64,000 nt of DNA from Chrysogorgia sp. JL179-B06 (taxonomy: Eukaryota > Cnidaria > Anthozoa > Scleralcyonacea > Chrysogorgiidae): contig JAYKKM010000310.1 of NCBI GenBank assembly GCA_035772405.1, forward strand, positions 1,975,501-2,039,500, read 5' to 3'. Positions 37,801 through 51,375 of the stretch are shown here, piece after piece (the stretch's first letter is position 1; every line of letters begins with the position of its first letter). Position numbers and translations under genes: made by a program. The notes beneath the pieces were generated by a model, which worked only from the letters and a program-made list of their open reading frames with translations, was not told the origin of the DNA and searched no databases.

Positions 37801-40800
37801 ACCTTAAGTGTTAAAGCAATTTCTTCTTCATGTATTTGGAGAACTTGGCTGGGGCACTGTTTTTGTCTGGGGCACTGTTTTTGTCTGGAGCACTGTATTT
37901 GGAGAAATTAGCTGGGGCACTGTATTTGGAGAAATTAGCTGGGGCACCGTTTTAACCTTAGGATTAAAGCAATTGTTCTCCATGTATTTGGAGTTTGTTC
38001 CTCATGTGAGGTTTATTTATTACAAACATTGTCAGTTTAAGATCATCACCTTCATTGGCTGTGGCACTGTTTTAACCTTAGGGTTAAAGCAATTTGTTCT
38101 CCATGTATTTGGAGTTTTCTCCTCATGCGAGGTTAAACAGCTTTGTTTTTACACAACTTTGTTTGGTTTAAGGTCCTCAGCTTCATTGGCTAGGGCACTG
38201 TTTTAACCTTAAATGTTAAAGCAATTTCTTCTTCATGTATTTGGAGAACTTCTCTGGGGCACTGTTTTTGTCTGGAGCACTGTATTTGGAGAAATCAGCT
38301 GGGGCACTGTATTTGGAGGAATTAGCTGGGGCACTGTTTTAACCTTAGGGTTAAAGCAATTTGTTATCCATGTATTTGGAGTTTGTTCCTCATATGAGGT
38401 TAAAACAGATTTGTTTTAACACAACTTTGTTTGGTTTAAGGTCCTCAGCTTCATTGGCTGGGCACTGTTTTAACCTTATGGTTAAAGCAATTTGTTCTCC
38501 ATCTATTTGGAGTTTGCTCTTTATACGAGGTTAAAACAGCTTTGTTTTAACACAACTTTGTTTAGTTTAAGGTCCTCAGCTTCATTGGCTGGGTCACTGT
38601 TTTAACCTTGGCGATAAGCAATTGTTCTCCATGTACATGCATTTGGAGTTTGTTCCTCATCAATTTGTTCTCCATGTATTTGAAGAACTTGGCTGGGGCA
38701 CTGTATTTGGAGAAATTGGCTGTGGCACTGTTTTAACCTTAGGATTAAAGCAATTTGTTCTCCATGTATTTGGAGTTTGTTCCTCATGTGAGGTTTATTT
38801 ATTACAAACATTGTTTGGTTTAAAGTCCTGAGCTTCATCGGCTAGGGCACTGTTTTAACCTTAGGGTTAAGCAATTGTTCTCCATGTATTTGGAGTTTTC
38901 TCCTCATGCGAGGTTAAACAGCTTTGTTTTAACACAACTTTGTCTGGTTTAAGGTCCTCAGCTTCAATGGCTGGGGCACTGTTTAACCTTAAGTGTTGAA
39001 GCAATTTCTTCTCCATGTATTTGGAGAACTTGGCTGGCGCACTGTTTTTGGCTGGAGCACTATATTTGGAGAAATCAGCTGGGGCACTGTATTTGGAGGA
39101 ATTAGCTGGGGCACTGTTTTAACCTTAGGATTAAAGCAATTTGTTCTCCATGTATTTGGAGTTTGTTCCTCATGTGAGGTTTATTTATTACAAACATTGT
39201 TTGGTTTAAAGTCCTGAGCTTCATCGGCTAGGGCACTGTTTTAACCTTAGGGTTAAGCAATTGTTCTCCATGTATTTGGAGTTTTCTCCTCATGCGAGGT
39301 TAAACAGCTTTGTTTTAACACAACTTTGTCTGGTTTAAGGTCCTCAGCTTCAATGGCTGGGGCACTGTTTAACCTTAAGTGTTGAAGCAATCTCTTCTCC
39401 ATGTATTTGGAGAACTTGGCTGGCGCACTGTTTTTGGCTGGAGCACTATATTTGGAGAAATCAGCTGGGGCACTGTATTTGGAGGAATTAGCTGGGGCAC
39501 TGTTTTAACCTTAGGATTAAAGCAATTTGTTATCCATGTATTTGGAGTTTGTTCCTCATGTGAGGTTTATTTATTACAAACATTTTTTGGTTTAAAGTCC
39601 TCAGCTTCATTGGCTAGGGCACTGTTTTAACCTTAAGTGTTAAAGCAATTTCTTCTTCATGTATTTGGAGAACTTGGCTGGGGCACTGTTTTTGTCTGGG
39701 GCACTGTTTTTGTCTGGAGCACTGTATTTGGAGAAATTAGCTGGGGCACTGTATTTGGAGAAATTAGCTGGGGCACCGTTTTAACCTTAGGATTAAAGCA
39801 ATTGTTCTCCATGTATTTGGAGTTTGTTCCTCATGTGAGGTTTATTTATTACAAACATTGTCAGTTTAAGATCCTCACCTTCATTGGCTGTGGCACTGTT
39901 TTAACCTTAGGGTTAAAGCAATTTGTTCTCCATGTATTTGGAGTTTTCTCCTCATGCGAGGTTAAACAGCTTTGTTTTTACACAACTTTGTTTGGTTTAA
40001 GGTCCTCAGCTTCATTGGCTAGGGCACTGTTTTAACCTTAAATGTTAAAGCAATTTCTTCTTCATGTATTTGGAGAACTTCTCTGGGGCACTGTTTTTGT
40101 CTGGAGCACTGTATTTGGAGAAATCAGCTGGGGCACTGTATTTGGAGGAATTAGCTGGGGCACTGTTTTAACCTTAGGGTTAAAGCAATTTGTTATCCAT
40201 GTATTTGGAGTTTGTTCCTCATATGAGGTTAAAACAGATTTGTTTTAACACAACTTTGTTTGGTTTAAGGTCCTCAGCTTCATTGGCTGGGCACTGTTTT
40301 AACCTTATGGTTAAAGCAATTTGTTCTCCATCTATTTGGAGTTTGCTCTTTATACGAGGTTAAAACAGCTTTGTTTTAACACAACTTTGTTTAGTTTAAG
40401 GTCCTCAGCTTCATTGGCTGGGTCACTGTTTTAACCTTGGCGATAAGCAATTGTTCTCCATGTACATGCATTTGGAGTTTGTTCCTCATCAATTTGTTCT
40501 CCATGTATTTGAAGAACTTGGCTGGGGCACTATTTGGAGAAATTGGCTGTGGCACTGTTTTAACCTTAGAATTAAAGCAATTTGTTCTCCATGTATTTGG
40601 AGTTTGTTCCTCATGTGAGGTTTATTTATTACAAACATTGTTTGGTTTAAAGTCCTGAGCTTCATCGGCTAGGGCACTGTTTTAACCTTAGGGTTAAGCA
40701 ATTGTTCTCCATGTATTTGGAGTTTTCTCCTCATGCGAGGTTAAACAGCTTTGTTTTAACACAACTTTGTCTGGTTTAAGGTCCTCAGCTTCAATGGCTG

Positions 40801-42366
40801 GGGCACTGTTTAACCTTAAGTGTTGAAGCAATTTCTTCTCCATGTATTTGGAGAACTTGGCTGGCGCACTGTTTTTGGCTGGAGCACTATATTTGGAGAA
40901 ATCAGCTGGGGCACTGTATTTGGAGGAATTAGCTGGGGCACTGTTTTAACCTTAGGATTAAAGCAATTTGTTCTCCATGTATTTGGAGTTTGTTCCTCAT
41001 GTGAGGTTTATTTATTACAAACATTGTTTGGTTTAAAGTCCTGAGCTTCATCGGCTAGGGCACTGTTTTAACCTTAGGGTTAAGCAATTGTTCTCCATGT
41101 ATTTGGAGTTTTCTCCTCATGCGAGGTTAAACAGCTTTGTTTTAACACAACTTTGTCTGGTTTAAGGTCCTCAGCTTCAATGGCTGGGGCACTGTTTAAC
41201 CTTAAGTGTTGAAGCAATCTCTTCTCCATGTATTTGGAGAACTTGGCTGGCGCACTGTTTTTGGCTGGAGCACTATATTTGGAGAAATCAGCTGGGGCAC
41301 TGTATTTGGAGGAATTAGCTGGGGCACTGTTTTAACCTTAGGATTAAAGCAATTTGTTATCCATGTATTTGGAGTTTGTTCCTCATGTGAGGTTTATTTA
41401 TTACAAACATTTTTTGGTTTAAAGTCCTCAGCTTCATTGGCTAGGGCACTGTTTTAACCTTAAGTGTTAAAGCAATTTCTTCTTCATGTATTTGGAGAAC
41501 TTGGCTGGGGCACTGTTTTTGTCTGGGGCACTGTTTTTGTCTGGAGCACTGTATTTGGAGAAATTAGCTGGGGCACTGTATTTGGAGAAATTAGCTGGGG
41601 CACCGTTTTAACCTTAGGATTAAAGCAATTGTTCTCCATGTATTTGGAGTTTGTTCCTCATGTGAGGTTTATTTATTACAAACATTGTCAGTTTAAGATC
41701 CTCACCTTCATTGGCTGTGGCACTGTTTTAACCTTAGGGTTAAAGCAATTTGTTCTCCATGTATTTGGAGTTTTCTCCTCATGCGAGGTTAAACAGCTTT
41801 GTTTTTACACAACTTTGTTTGGTTTAAGGTCCTCAGCTTCATTGGCTAGGGCACTGTTTTAACCTTAAATGTTAAAGCAATTTCTTCTTCATGTATTTGG
41901 AGAACTTCTCTGGGGCACTGTTTTTGTCTGGAGCACTGTATTTGGAGAAATCAGCTGGGGCACTGTATTTGGAGGAATTAGCTGGGGCACTGTTTTAACC
42001 TTAGGGTTAAAGCAATTTGTTATCCATGTATTTGGAGTTTGTTCCTCATATGAGGTTAAAACAGATTTGTTTTAACACAACTTTGTTTGGTTTAAGGTCC
42101 TCAGCTTCATTGGCTGGGCACTGTTTTAACCTTATGGTTAAAGCAATTTGTTCTCCATCTATTTGGAGTTTGCTCTTTATACGAGGTTAAAACAGCTTTG
42201 TTTTAACACAACTTTGTTTGGTTTAAGCTCCTCAGCTTCATTGGCTGGGGCACTGTTTTAACCTTAGGGTTAAACAATTGTTCTCCACGTGTTTGGAATT
42301 TGTTCCTCGTGTGAGGTTTATTTATTACCATCTTTGTTTAATTTAAGGTCCTCGCCTTTATTGTAG
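34896..42366. repeat. AT-rich satellite array, block 3
   Basis: Same family and same starting monomer as block 2. It is longer than block 2 mainly because of a 1.83-kb triplication, annotated separately. It ends at the 'ggtcctcgcctttattg' border with the minisatellite. No gene is supported. Confidence 0.95.
36726..42210. repeat. Three tandem copies of a 1.83-kb satellite segment
   Basis: Copies at 36,726-38,554, 38,555-40,383 and 40,384-42,210. The offsets are exactly 1,829 and then 1,827 bp (a 2-bp loss, 'gcactatttgg', near 40,530). Each copy contains two ~386-bp sub-copies; the segments at 37,164 and 37,550 are an example. The near identity implies recent unequal exchange. Confidence 0.92.
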
Positions 42367-45300
42367 GTAGTAAGCTTCGACTGTAGTAAGCTTCGACTGT
42401 AGTAAGCTTCGACTGTAGTAAGCTTCGACTGTAGTAAGCTTCGACTGTAGTAAGCTTCGACTGTAGTAAGCTTCGACTGTAGTAAGCTTCGACTGTAGTA
42501 AGCTTCGACTGTAGTAAGCTTCGACTGTAGTAAGCTTCGACTGTAGTAAGCTTCGACTGTAGTAAGCTTCGACTGTAGTAAGCTTCGACTGTAGTAAGCT
42601 TCGACTGTAGTAAGCTTCGACTGTAGTAAGCTTCGACTGTAGTAAGCTTCGACTGTAGTAAGCTTCGACTGTAGTAAGCTTCGACTGTAGTAAGCTTCGA
42701 CTGTAGTAAGCTTCGACTGTAGTAATCTTCGACTGTAGTAATCTTCGACTGTAGTAAGCTTCGACTGTAGTAAGCTTCGACTGTAGTAAGCTTCGACTGT
42801 TGTAAGCTTCGACTGTTGTAAGCTTCGACTGTTGTAAGCTTCGACTGTTGTAAGCTTCGACTGTTGTAAGCTTCGACTGTTGTAAGCTTCGACTGTTGTA
42901 AGCTTCGACTGTTGTAAGCTTCGACTGTTGTAAGCTCCGACTGTTGTAAGCTCCGACTGTTGTAAGCTCCGACTGTTGTAAGCTCCGACTGTTGTAAGCT
43001 CCGACTGTTGTAAGCTCCGACTGACTGTTGTAAGCTCCGACTGACTGTTGTAAGCTCGGACTGACTGTTGTAAGCTCGGACTGACTGTTGTAAGCTCGGA
43101 CTGACTGTTGTAAGCTCGGACAGACTGTTGTAAGCTCGGACAGACTGTTGTAAGCTCGATCTTACTGTTGTAAGCTCGATCTTACTGTTGTAAGCTCGGA
43201 CTGACTGTTGTAAGCTCGGACTGACTGTTGTAAGCTCGGACAGACTGTTGTAAGCTCGATCTGACTGTTGTAAGCTCGGACTGACTGTTGTAAGCTCGGA
43301 CTGACTGTTGTAAGCTCGGACTGACTGTTGTAAGCTCGGACTGACTGTTGTAAGCTCGGACTGACTGTTGTAAGCTCGGACTGACTGTTGTAAGCTCGGA
43401 CTGACTGTTGTAAGCTCGGACAGACTGTTGTAAGCTCGATCTTACTGTTGTAAGCTCGATCTTACTGTTGTAAGCTCGGACTGACTGTTGTAAGCTCGGA
43501 CTGACTGTTGTAAGCTCGGACAGACTGTTGTAAGCTCGATCTGACTGTTGTAAGCTCGGACTGACTGTTGTAAGCTCGGACTGACTGTTGTAAGCTCGGA
43601 CTGACTGTTGTAAGCTCGGACTGACTGTTGTAAGCTCGGACTGACTGTTGTAAGCTCGGACTGACTGTTGTAAGCTCGGACTGACTGTTGTAAGCTCGGA
43701 CTGACTGTTGTAAGCTCGGACTGACTGTTGTAAGCTCGGACTGACTGTTGTAAGCTCGGACTGACTGTTGTAATCTCGGACTGACTGTTGTAATCTCGGA
43801 CTGACTGTTGTAAGCTCGGACTGACTGTTGTAAGCTCGGACTGACTGTTGTAAGCTCGGACTGACTGTTGTAAGCTCGGACTGACTGTTGTAAGCTCGGA
43901 CTGACTGTTGTAAGCTCGGACTGACTGTTGTAAGCTCGGACTGACTGTTGTAAGCTCGGACTGACTGTTGTAAGCTCGGACTGACTGTTGTAAGCTCGGA
44001 CTGACTGTTGTAAGCTCGGACAGACTGTTGTAAGCTCGATCTTACTGTTGTAAGCTCGGACTGACTGTTGTAAGCTCGGACTGACTGTTGTAAGCTCGGA
44101 CTGACTGTTGTAAGCTCGGACTGACTGTTGTAAGCTCGGACTGACTGTTGTAAGCTCGGACTGACTGTTGTAAGCTCGGACTGACTGTAATCTCGGACTG
44201 ACTGTTGTAAGCTCGGACTGACTGTTGTAAGCTCGGACTGACTGTTGTAAGCTCGGACTGACTGTTGTAAGCTCGGACTGACTGTTGTAAGCTCGGACTG
44301 ACTGTTGTAAGCTCGGACTGACTGTTGTAAGCTCGGACTGACTGTTGTAAGCTCGGACTGACTGTTGTAAGCTCGGACTGACTGTTGTAAGCTCGGACTG
44401 ACTGTTGTAAGCTCGGACTGACTGTTGTAAGCTCGGACTGACTGTTGTAAGCTCGGACTGACTGTTGTAAGCTCGGACTGACTGTTGTAAGCTCGGACTG
44501 ACTGTTGTAAGCTCGGACTGACTGTTGTAAGCTCGGACTGACTGTTGTAAGCTCGGACTGACTGTTGTAAGCTCGGACTGGCTGTTGTAAGCTCGGACTG
44601 ACTGTTGTAAGCTCGGACTGACTGTTGTAAGCTCGGACTGACTGTTGTAAGCTCGGACAGACTGTTGTAAGCTCGTTCTGACTGTTGTAAGCTCGGACTG
44701 ACTGTTGTAAGCTCGGACTGACTGTTGTAAGCTCGGACTGACTGTTGTAAGCTCGGACTGACTGTTGTAAGCTCGGACTGACTGTTGTAAGCTCGGACTG
44801 ACTGTTGTAAGCTCGGACTGACTGTTGTAAGCTCGGACTGACTGTTGTAAGCTCGGACTGACTGTTGTAAGCTCGGACTGACTGTTGTAAGCTCGGACTG
44901 ACTGTTGTAAGCTCGGACTGACTGTTGTAAGCTCGGACTGACTGTTGTAAGCTCGGACTGACTGTTGTAAGCTCGGACTGACTGTTGTAAGCTCGGACTG
45001 ACTGTTGTAAGCTCGGACTGACTGTTGTAAGCTCGGACTGGCTGTTGTAAGCTCGGACTGACTGTTGTAAGCACGGACTGACTGTTGTAAGCACGGACTG
45101 ACTGTTGTAAGCTCGGACTGACTGTTGTAAGCTCGGACTGACTGTTGTAAGCTCGGACTGACTGTTGTAAGCTCGGACTGACTGTTGTAAGCTCGGACTG
45201 ACTGTTGTAAGCTCGGACTGACTGTTGTAAGCTCGGACTGACTGTTGTAAGCTCGGACTGACTGTTGTAAGCTCGGACTGACTGTTGTAAGCTCCGACTG

Positions 45301-45515
45301 TTGTACGCTTCGACTGTTGTACGCTTCGACTGTTGTAAGCTTCGACTGTTGTAAGCTTCGACTGTTGTAAGCTTCGACTGTTGTAAGCTTCGACTGTTGT
45401 AAGCTTCGACTGTTGTAAGCTTCGACTGTTGTAAGCTTCGACTGTTGTAAGCTTCGACTGTTGTAAGCTTCGACTGTTGTAAGCTTCGACTGTTGTAAGC
45501 TTCGACTGTTGTAAG
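42367..45515. repeat. 16/20-bp minisatellite, array 3
   Basis: Same 16-20-16 layout as the other arrays but with more unit variants: 'taatcttcgac' pairs near 42,725, 'cgatcttac' pairs near 43,150 and 43,440, 'taatctcgg' near 43,775 and a shortened 17-bp unit near 44,190. The variants recur in the same order about 300 bp apart, showing local block duplications. The minus-strand reading frame shifts here but other frames remain open, since the unit has no stops on that strand. Confidence 0.96.
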
Positions 45516-45547
45516 AATTAGTAAAGATTGAACGTAAAATTAGTAAA

Positions 45548-47123
45548 GATGCCGGAGTTGAAGTGAAATAAAGAAGAAACCCAAAGAAATAAAATGAGAA
45601 CTGAAGCCTCCGCATAATAATAGTCCACCCATGTTATCTATCAAAATATGTTGCGAAACAGGTTTTTACAAATCCTTGCCCCTGTAACAGCACATTTAAT
45701 TTCCTGAATGGTAGGATAGCGTCTCACCGGCAATTACAATTTTACTTCCATGAGGATGCAAAACAATGTGAATCTGTTGCTTTTACTCTATTATAAACGA
45801 AGGTTTTGTAATGATGAATGAGGATAAACATCAACAACATACGTCATATGTACGCTCTGCTATTAAATTAAGCGGAAACATAAGTTGAGCTTGTGAGAAT
45901 GAATGGTTCCTTTCCTCGCGCGCGTATTTTCGCTCTCTTTAGCCGCCATAGAAACAAATTCGTCTTTAAAATATCTCTAGCAATAATCAAGAAACACTGA
46001 CAGACTTGTAGTAGGACTTGTAGTCTAGTGGGATATGCGAAATACAATTCTGTTAAGATATAATATACTGTAGTGTACTTACTTGAATAATTGATTCCAT
46101 TGCCATCAAATCCAGTATTGCACTCACAATAAAGCCACTTTCAATAGAATTAACACAGGTGGAATTCATATTGCATAAAGAAGAATTGGAATTGTCTGCT
46201 AAATAAATAAAGTAAGATGAATGTTATGGTTGAAAAAGCCTTCTCTAAATTTATCAATGTACTTGCTTGTACAATTGGTTCTATTGACATTAAATCCGCT
46301 ATTGCACTCACAATAAAGAGATTTTCAGTTGATTGAATAAAAGTAGCAATATGGCATAAAGAACCATATTGCAATTGTTTGAACAACGAACAAATAACGA
46401 ACAGCAAACAAGTCTTTGAACGACCACATTAGGCACCTGAATATCTAAGGCGCAGCGACCTCGCGACCTGTCCCTGAAAACGTCAACAAACAGCGCGAAT
46501 TTAAGCATTTGAAAGAATCGATGGTAAATTGACCCGTATTTGATGTTTGAAGCTTGTTTTATTACCTTCAAACGGTCCAGTTTTGCGAAAACGATTGTAG
46601 TGTTTGAGTTGAAGTCACCATCAAGGAACAGCTCTCTTCTCAGCGAGTTGACGTTGTCGTGAAGAAGTGAAAATGCTCAGAGTTGCGTTATAAACAGAAC
46701 TAGAACGACGTTGAGAATACTCTTGGGACTACGAATTAGTCATTCTCTTTGTTTCGCATGAAAATTCTTTGTCTCAAAAAAAATCTTCGTCTAAATGGTC
46801 TGTCCTCTGGGACAGTTGAACTTGTCAAAATATGCAAATTTGTAGATGTCTGCGTCAGATACAACGCTGTGTACGAAGTTGATTTTAAGCTTTAGACCGA
46901 AGAAAATACGAGCAGTAAGTTTGTAAAATGTCATAAAACGAACCTCGTTTCATTACCCGCCAGAAATACAAGAACACTCCAGATCTTATACATAAAAATC
47001 CTTCCAATGATAACAGCCATTTGACGATGGTACGCTAACAAAATAGTTTAACAGATGAATTTTGCATCCCTGCTTCTGCGCCTGTACGTAAAATTAGTAA
47101 AGATTGAACGTAAAATTAGTAAA
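45548..47123 (-). repeat. Cassette unit 10 (alpha)
   Basis: Exon A 46,267-46,382 and exon B 46,083-46,198, exactly 32,196 bp from unit 1. Confidence 0.92.
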
Positions 47124-48737
47124 GATGCCGGAGTTGAAGTGAAATAATGAAGAAATCCAAAGAAATAAAATGAGAACTGAAGCCTCCGCATAATAATAGT
47201 CCACCCATGTTATCTATCAAAATATGTTGCGAAACAGGTTTTTACAAATCCTTGCCCCTGTAACAGCACATTTAATTTCCTGAACGGTAGGATAGCGTCT
47301 CACCGGCAATTACAATTGTACTTCCATGAGGATGCAAAACAATGTGAATCTGTTGCTTTTACTCTATTATAAACGCAGGTTTTGTAATGATGAATGAGGA
47401 TAAACATCAACAACATACGTCATATGTACGCTCTGCTATTAAATTAAGCGGAAACGTAAGTTGAGCTTGTGAGAATGAATGGTTCCTTTCCTCGCGCGCG
47501 TATTTTCGCTCTCTTTAGCCGCCATAGAAACAAATTCGTCTTTAAACAAATATCTCTAGAAATAATCAAGAGACACTGACAGACTTGTAGTAGGACTTGT
47601 AGTCTAGTGGGATATGCGAAATATTATTCTGTTAAGATATAATATAGTGTACTTACTTGAATAATTGATATCATTGCCATCAAATCCAGTATTGCACTCA
47701 CAATAAAGCCACTTTCAATAGAATTAACACAGGTGGAATTCATATTGCATAAAGAAGAATTGGAATTGTCTGCTAAATAAATAAAGTAAGATGAATGTTA
47801 TGGTTGAAAAAGCCTTCTCTAAATTTATCAATGTACTTGCTTGTACAATTGGTTCTATTGACATTAAATCCGCTATTGCGCTCACAATAAAGAGATTTTC
47901 AGTAGATTGAATAAAAGTAGCAATATGGCATAAAGAACCATTGCAATTGTTTGAACAACGAACAAATAACGAACAGCAAACAAGTCTTTAAACGACCACA
48001 TTAGGCACTTGAATATCTATGGCGCAGCGACCTCGCGACCTGTCCCACAAAACGTCAACGAACAGCGCGAATTTAAGCATTTGAAAGAATCGATGGTAAA
48101 TTGACTACCGTATTTGATGTTTGAAGCTTGTTTTATTACCTTCAAACGGTCCAGTTCTGCGAAAACGATTGTAGTGTTTGAGTTGAAGTCACCATCAAGG
48201 AACAGCTCTCTTCAAAGCGAGTTGACGTTGTCATGAAGAAGTGAAAATGCTCAGAGTTGCGTTATAAACAGAACAAGAACGACGCTGAGAATACTCTTGG
48301 GACTACGAATTAGTCATTCTCTTTGTTTCGCACGAAAAATCTTTGTCTCAAAGCCGCATCGTAGATCGTTAATTCCTTAAAAACAATTAACCGCGCTTTT
48401 AAACTAAATGGTCTGTCCTCTGGGACCGTTGAACTTGTCAAAATATGCAAATTTGTAGATGTCTGCGTCAGATACAACGCTGTGTACGAAGTTGATTTTA
48501 AGCTTTAGACCGAAGAAAATATTAGCAGTAAGTTTGTAAAATGTCATAAAACGAACCTCGTTTCATTACCCGCCAGAAATACAAGAACACTACAGATCTT
48601 ATACATAAAAATCCTTCCAATGATAACAGCCATTTGACGATAGTACGGTAACAAAATAGTTTAACAGATGAATTTTGCATCCCTGCTTCTGCGCCTGAAC
48701 GTAAAATTAGTAAAGATTGAACGTAAAATTAGTAAAG
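47124..48737 (-). repeat. Cassette unit 11 (beta-1)
   Basis: Exon A 47,841-47,954 and exon B 47,657-47,772, with the beta-1 markers. Confidence 0.92.
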
Positions 48738-50353
48738 ATGCCGGAGTTGAAGTGAAATAATGAAGAAATCCAAAGAAATAAAATGAGAACTGAAGCCTCC
48801 GCTTAATAATAGTCCACCCATGTTATCTATCAAAATATGTTGCGAAACAGGTTTTTACAAATCCTTGCCCCTGTAACAGCACATTTAATTTCCTCAATGG
48901 TAGGATAGCGTCTCACCGGCAATTACAATTTTACTTCCATGAGGATGCAAAACAATGTGAATCTGTTGCTTTTACTCTATTATAAACGCAGGTTTTGTAA
49001 TGATGAATGAGGATAAACATCAACAACATACGTCATATGTACGCTCTGCTATTAAATTAAGTGGAAATATAAGTTGAGCTTGTGAGAATGAATGGTTCCT
49101 TTCCTCGCGCGCGTATTTTCGCTCTCTTTAGCCGGCATAGAAACAAATTCGTCTTTAAACAAATATCTCTAGAAATAATCCAGAGACACTGACAGACTTG
49201 TAGTAGGACTTGTATTCTAGTGGGATGTGCGAAATATAATTCTGTTAAGATATAATATAGTGTATACTTACTTGAATAATTGATTCCATTGCCATCAAAT
49301 CCAGTATTGCACTCACCATAAAGCCACTTTCAATAGAATTAACACAGGTGGAATTCATATTGCATAAAGAAGAATTGGAATTGTCTGCTAAATAAATAAA
49401 GTAAGATGAATGTTAAGGTTGAAAAAGCCTTCTCTAAATTTATCAATGTACTTGCTTGTACAATTGGTTCTATTGACATTAAATCCGCTATTGCACTCAC
49501 AATAAAGAGATTTTCAGTAGATTGAATAAAAGTAGCAATATGGCATAAAGAACCATATTGCAATTGTTTGAACAACGAACAAATAACGAACAGCAAACAA
49601 GTCTTTAAACGACCAGATTAGGCACTTGAATATCTAAGGCGCAGCGACCTCGCGACCTGTCCCTCAAAACGTCAACGAACAGCGCGAATTTAAGCATTTG
49701 AAAGAATCGATGGTAAATTGACTACCGCATTTGATGTTTGAAGCTTGTTTTATTACCTTCAAACGGTCCAGTTCTGCGAAAACGATTGTAGTGTTTGAGT
49801 TGAAGTCACCATCAAGGAACAGCTCTCTTCTCAGCGAGTTGACGTTGTCGTGAAGAAGTGAAAATGCTCAGAGTTGCGTTATAAACAGAACAAGAACGAC
49901 GCTGAGAATACTCTTGGGACTACGAATTAGTCATTCTCTTTGTTTCGCACGAAAAATCTTTGTCTCAAAGCCGCATCGTAGATCGTTAATTCCTTAAAAA
50001 CAATTAACCGCGCTTTTAAACTAAATGGTCTGTCCTCTGGGACCGTTGAACTTGTCAAAATATGCAAATTTGTAGATGTCTGCGTCAGATACAACGCTGT
50101 GTACGAAGTTGATTTTAAGCTTTAGACCGAAGAAAATATTAGCAGTAAGTTTGTAAAATGTCATAAAACGAACCTCGTTTCATTACCCGCCAGAAATACA
50201 AGAACACTACAGATCTTATACATAAAAATCCTTCCAATGATAACAGCCATTTGACGATAGTACGGTAACAAAATAGTTTAACAGATGAATTTTGCATCCC
50301 TGCTTCTGCGCCTGAACGTAAAATTAGTAAAGATTGAACGTAAAATTAGTAAA
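48738..50353 (-). repeat. Cassette unit 12 (mosaic beta/alpha)
   Basis: Exon A 49,456-49,571 and exon B 49,272-49,387. Most of the unit is beta-like and carries the 'gccgcatcg' insert. However, exon A keeps 'accatattgc', and the exon C start reads 'tctcagcgag' and 'gtcgtg' as in alpha units. This indicates recombination or gene conversion, or retention of a fuller version of the truncated type. Confidence 0.88.
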
Positions 50354-51375
50354 GATGCCGGAGTTTAAGTGAAATAATGAAGAAATCCAAAGAAATAAAA
50401 TGAGAACTGAAGCCTCCGCTTAATAATAGTCCACCCATGTTATCTATCAAAATATGTTGCGAAACAGGTTTTTACAAATCCTTGCCCCTGTAACAGCACA
50501 TTTAATTTCCTCAATGGTAGGATAGCGTCTCACCGGCAATTACAATTTTACTTCCATGAGGATGCAAAACAATGTGAATCTGTTGCTTTTACTCTATTAT
50601 AAACGCAGGTTTTGTAATGATGAATGAGGATAAACATCAACAACATACGTCATATGTACGCTCTGCTATTAAATTAAGTGGAAATATAAGTTGAGCTTGT
50701 GAGAATGAATGGTTCCTTTCCTCGCGCGCGTATTTTCACTCTCTTTAGCCGCCATAGAAACAAATTTCAAAATAGAAACAAATATCTCTAGAAATAATCA
50801 AGAGACACTGACAGACTTGTAGTAGGACTTGTTAAGATATACTATAGTGTACTTACTTGAATAATTGATTCCATTGCCATCAAATCCAGTATTGCACTCA
50901 CAATAAAGCCACTTTCAATAGAATTAACACAGGTGGAATTCATATTGCATAAAGAAGAATTGGAATTGTCTGCTAAATAAATAAAGTAAGATGAATGTTA
51001 TGGTTGAAAAAGCCTTCTCTAAATTTATCAATGTACTTGCTTGTACAATTGGTTCTATTGACATTAAATCCGCTATTGCACTCACAATAAAGAGATTTTC
51101 AGTAGATTGAATAAAAGTAGCAATATGGCATAAAGAACCATATTGCAATTGTTTGAACAACGAACAAATAACGAACAGCAAACAAGTCTTTAAACGACCA
51201 CATTAGGCACTTGAATATCTAAGGCGCTGCGACCTCGCGACCTGTCCCTCAAAACGTCAACGAACAGCGCGAATTTAAGCATTTGAAAGAATCGATGGTA
51301 AATTGACTACCGTATTTGATGTTTGAAGCTTGTTTTATTACCTTCAAACGGTCCAGTTCTGCGAAAACGATTGTA
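50354..51375 (-). repeat. Cassette unit 13 (truncated)
   Basis: Exon A 51,041-51,156 and exon B 50,857-50,972. It ends at the palindromic element like units 5 and 9. Confidence 0.92.

Larger units (their letters stand above)
45516..51375 (-). repeat. Exon-cassette array 3 (3 full units + 1 truncated)
   Basis: Units at 45,548, 47,124, 48,738 and 50,354, again in the order alpha, beta-1, third, truncated. The third unit is a mosaic, described in its own entry. Confidence 0.95.

Noticed and set aside
13320..51375. Assembly duplication as the sole source of the three macro-units
   Set aside because: Copies differ in unit number, private indels (33,100; 34,455; 40,530), minisatellite length and variant order. 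Some collapse or expansion error in the arrays remains possible and needs long reads.
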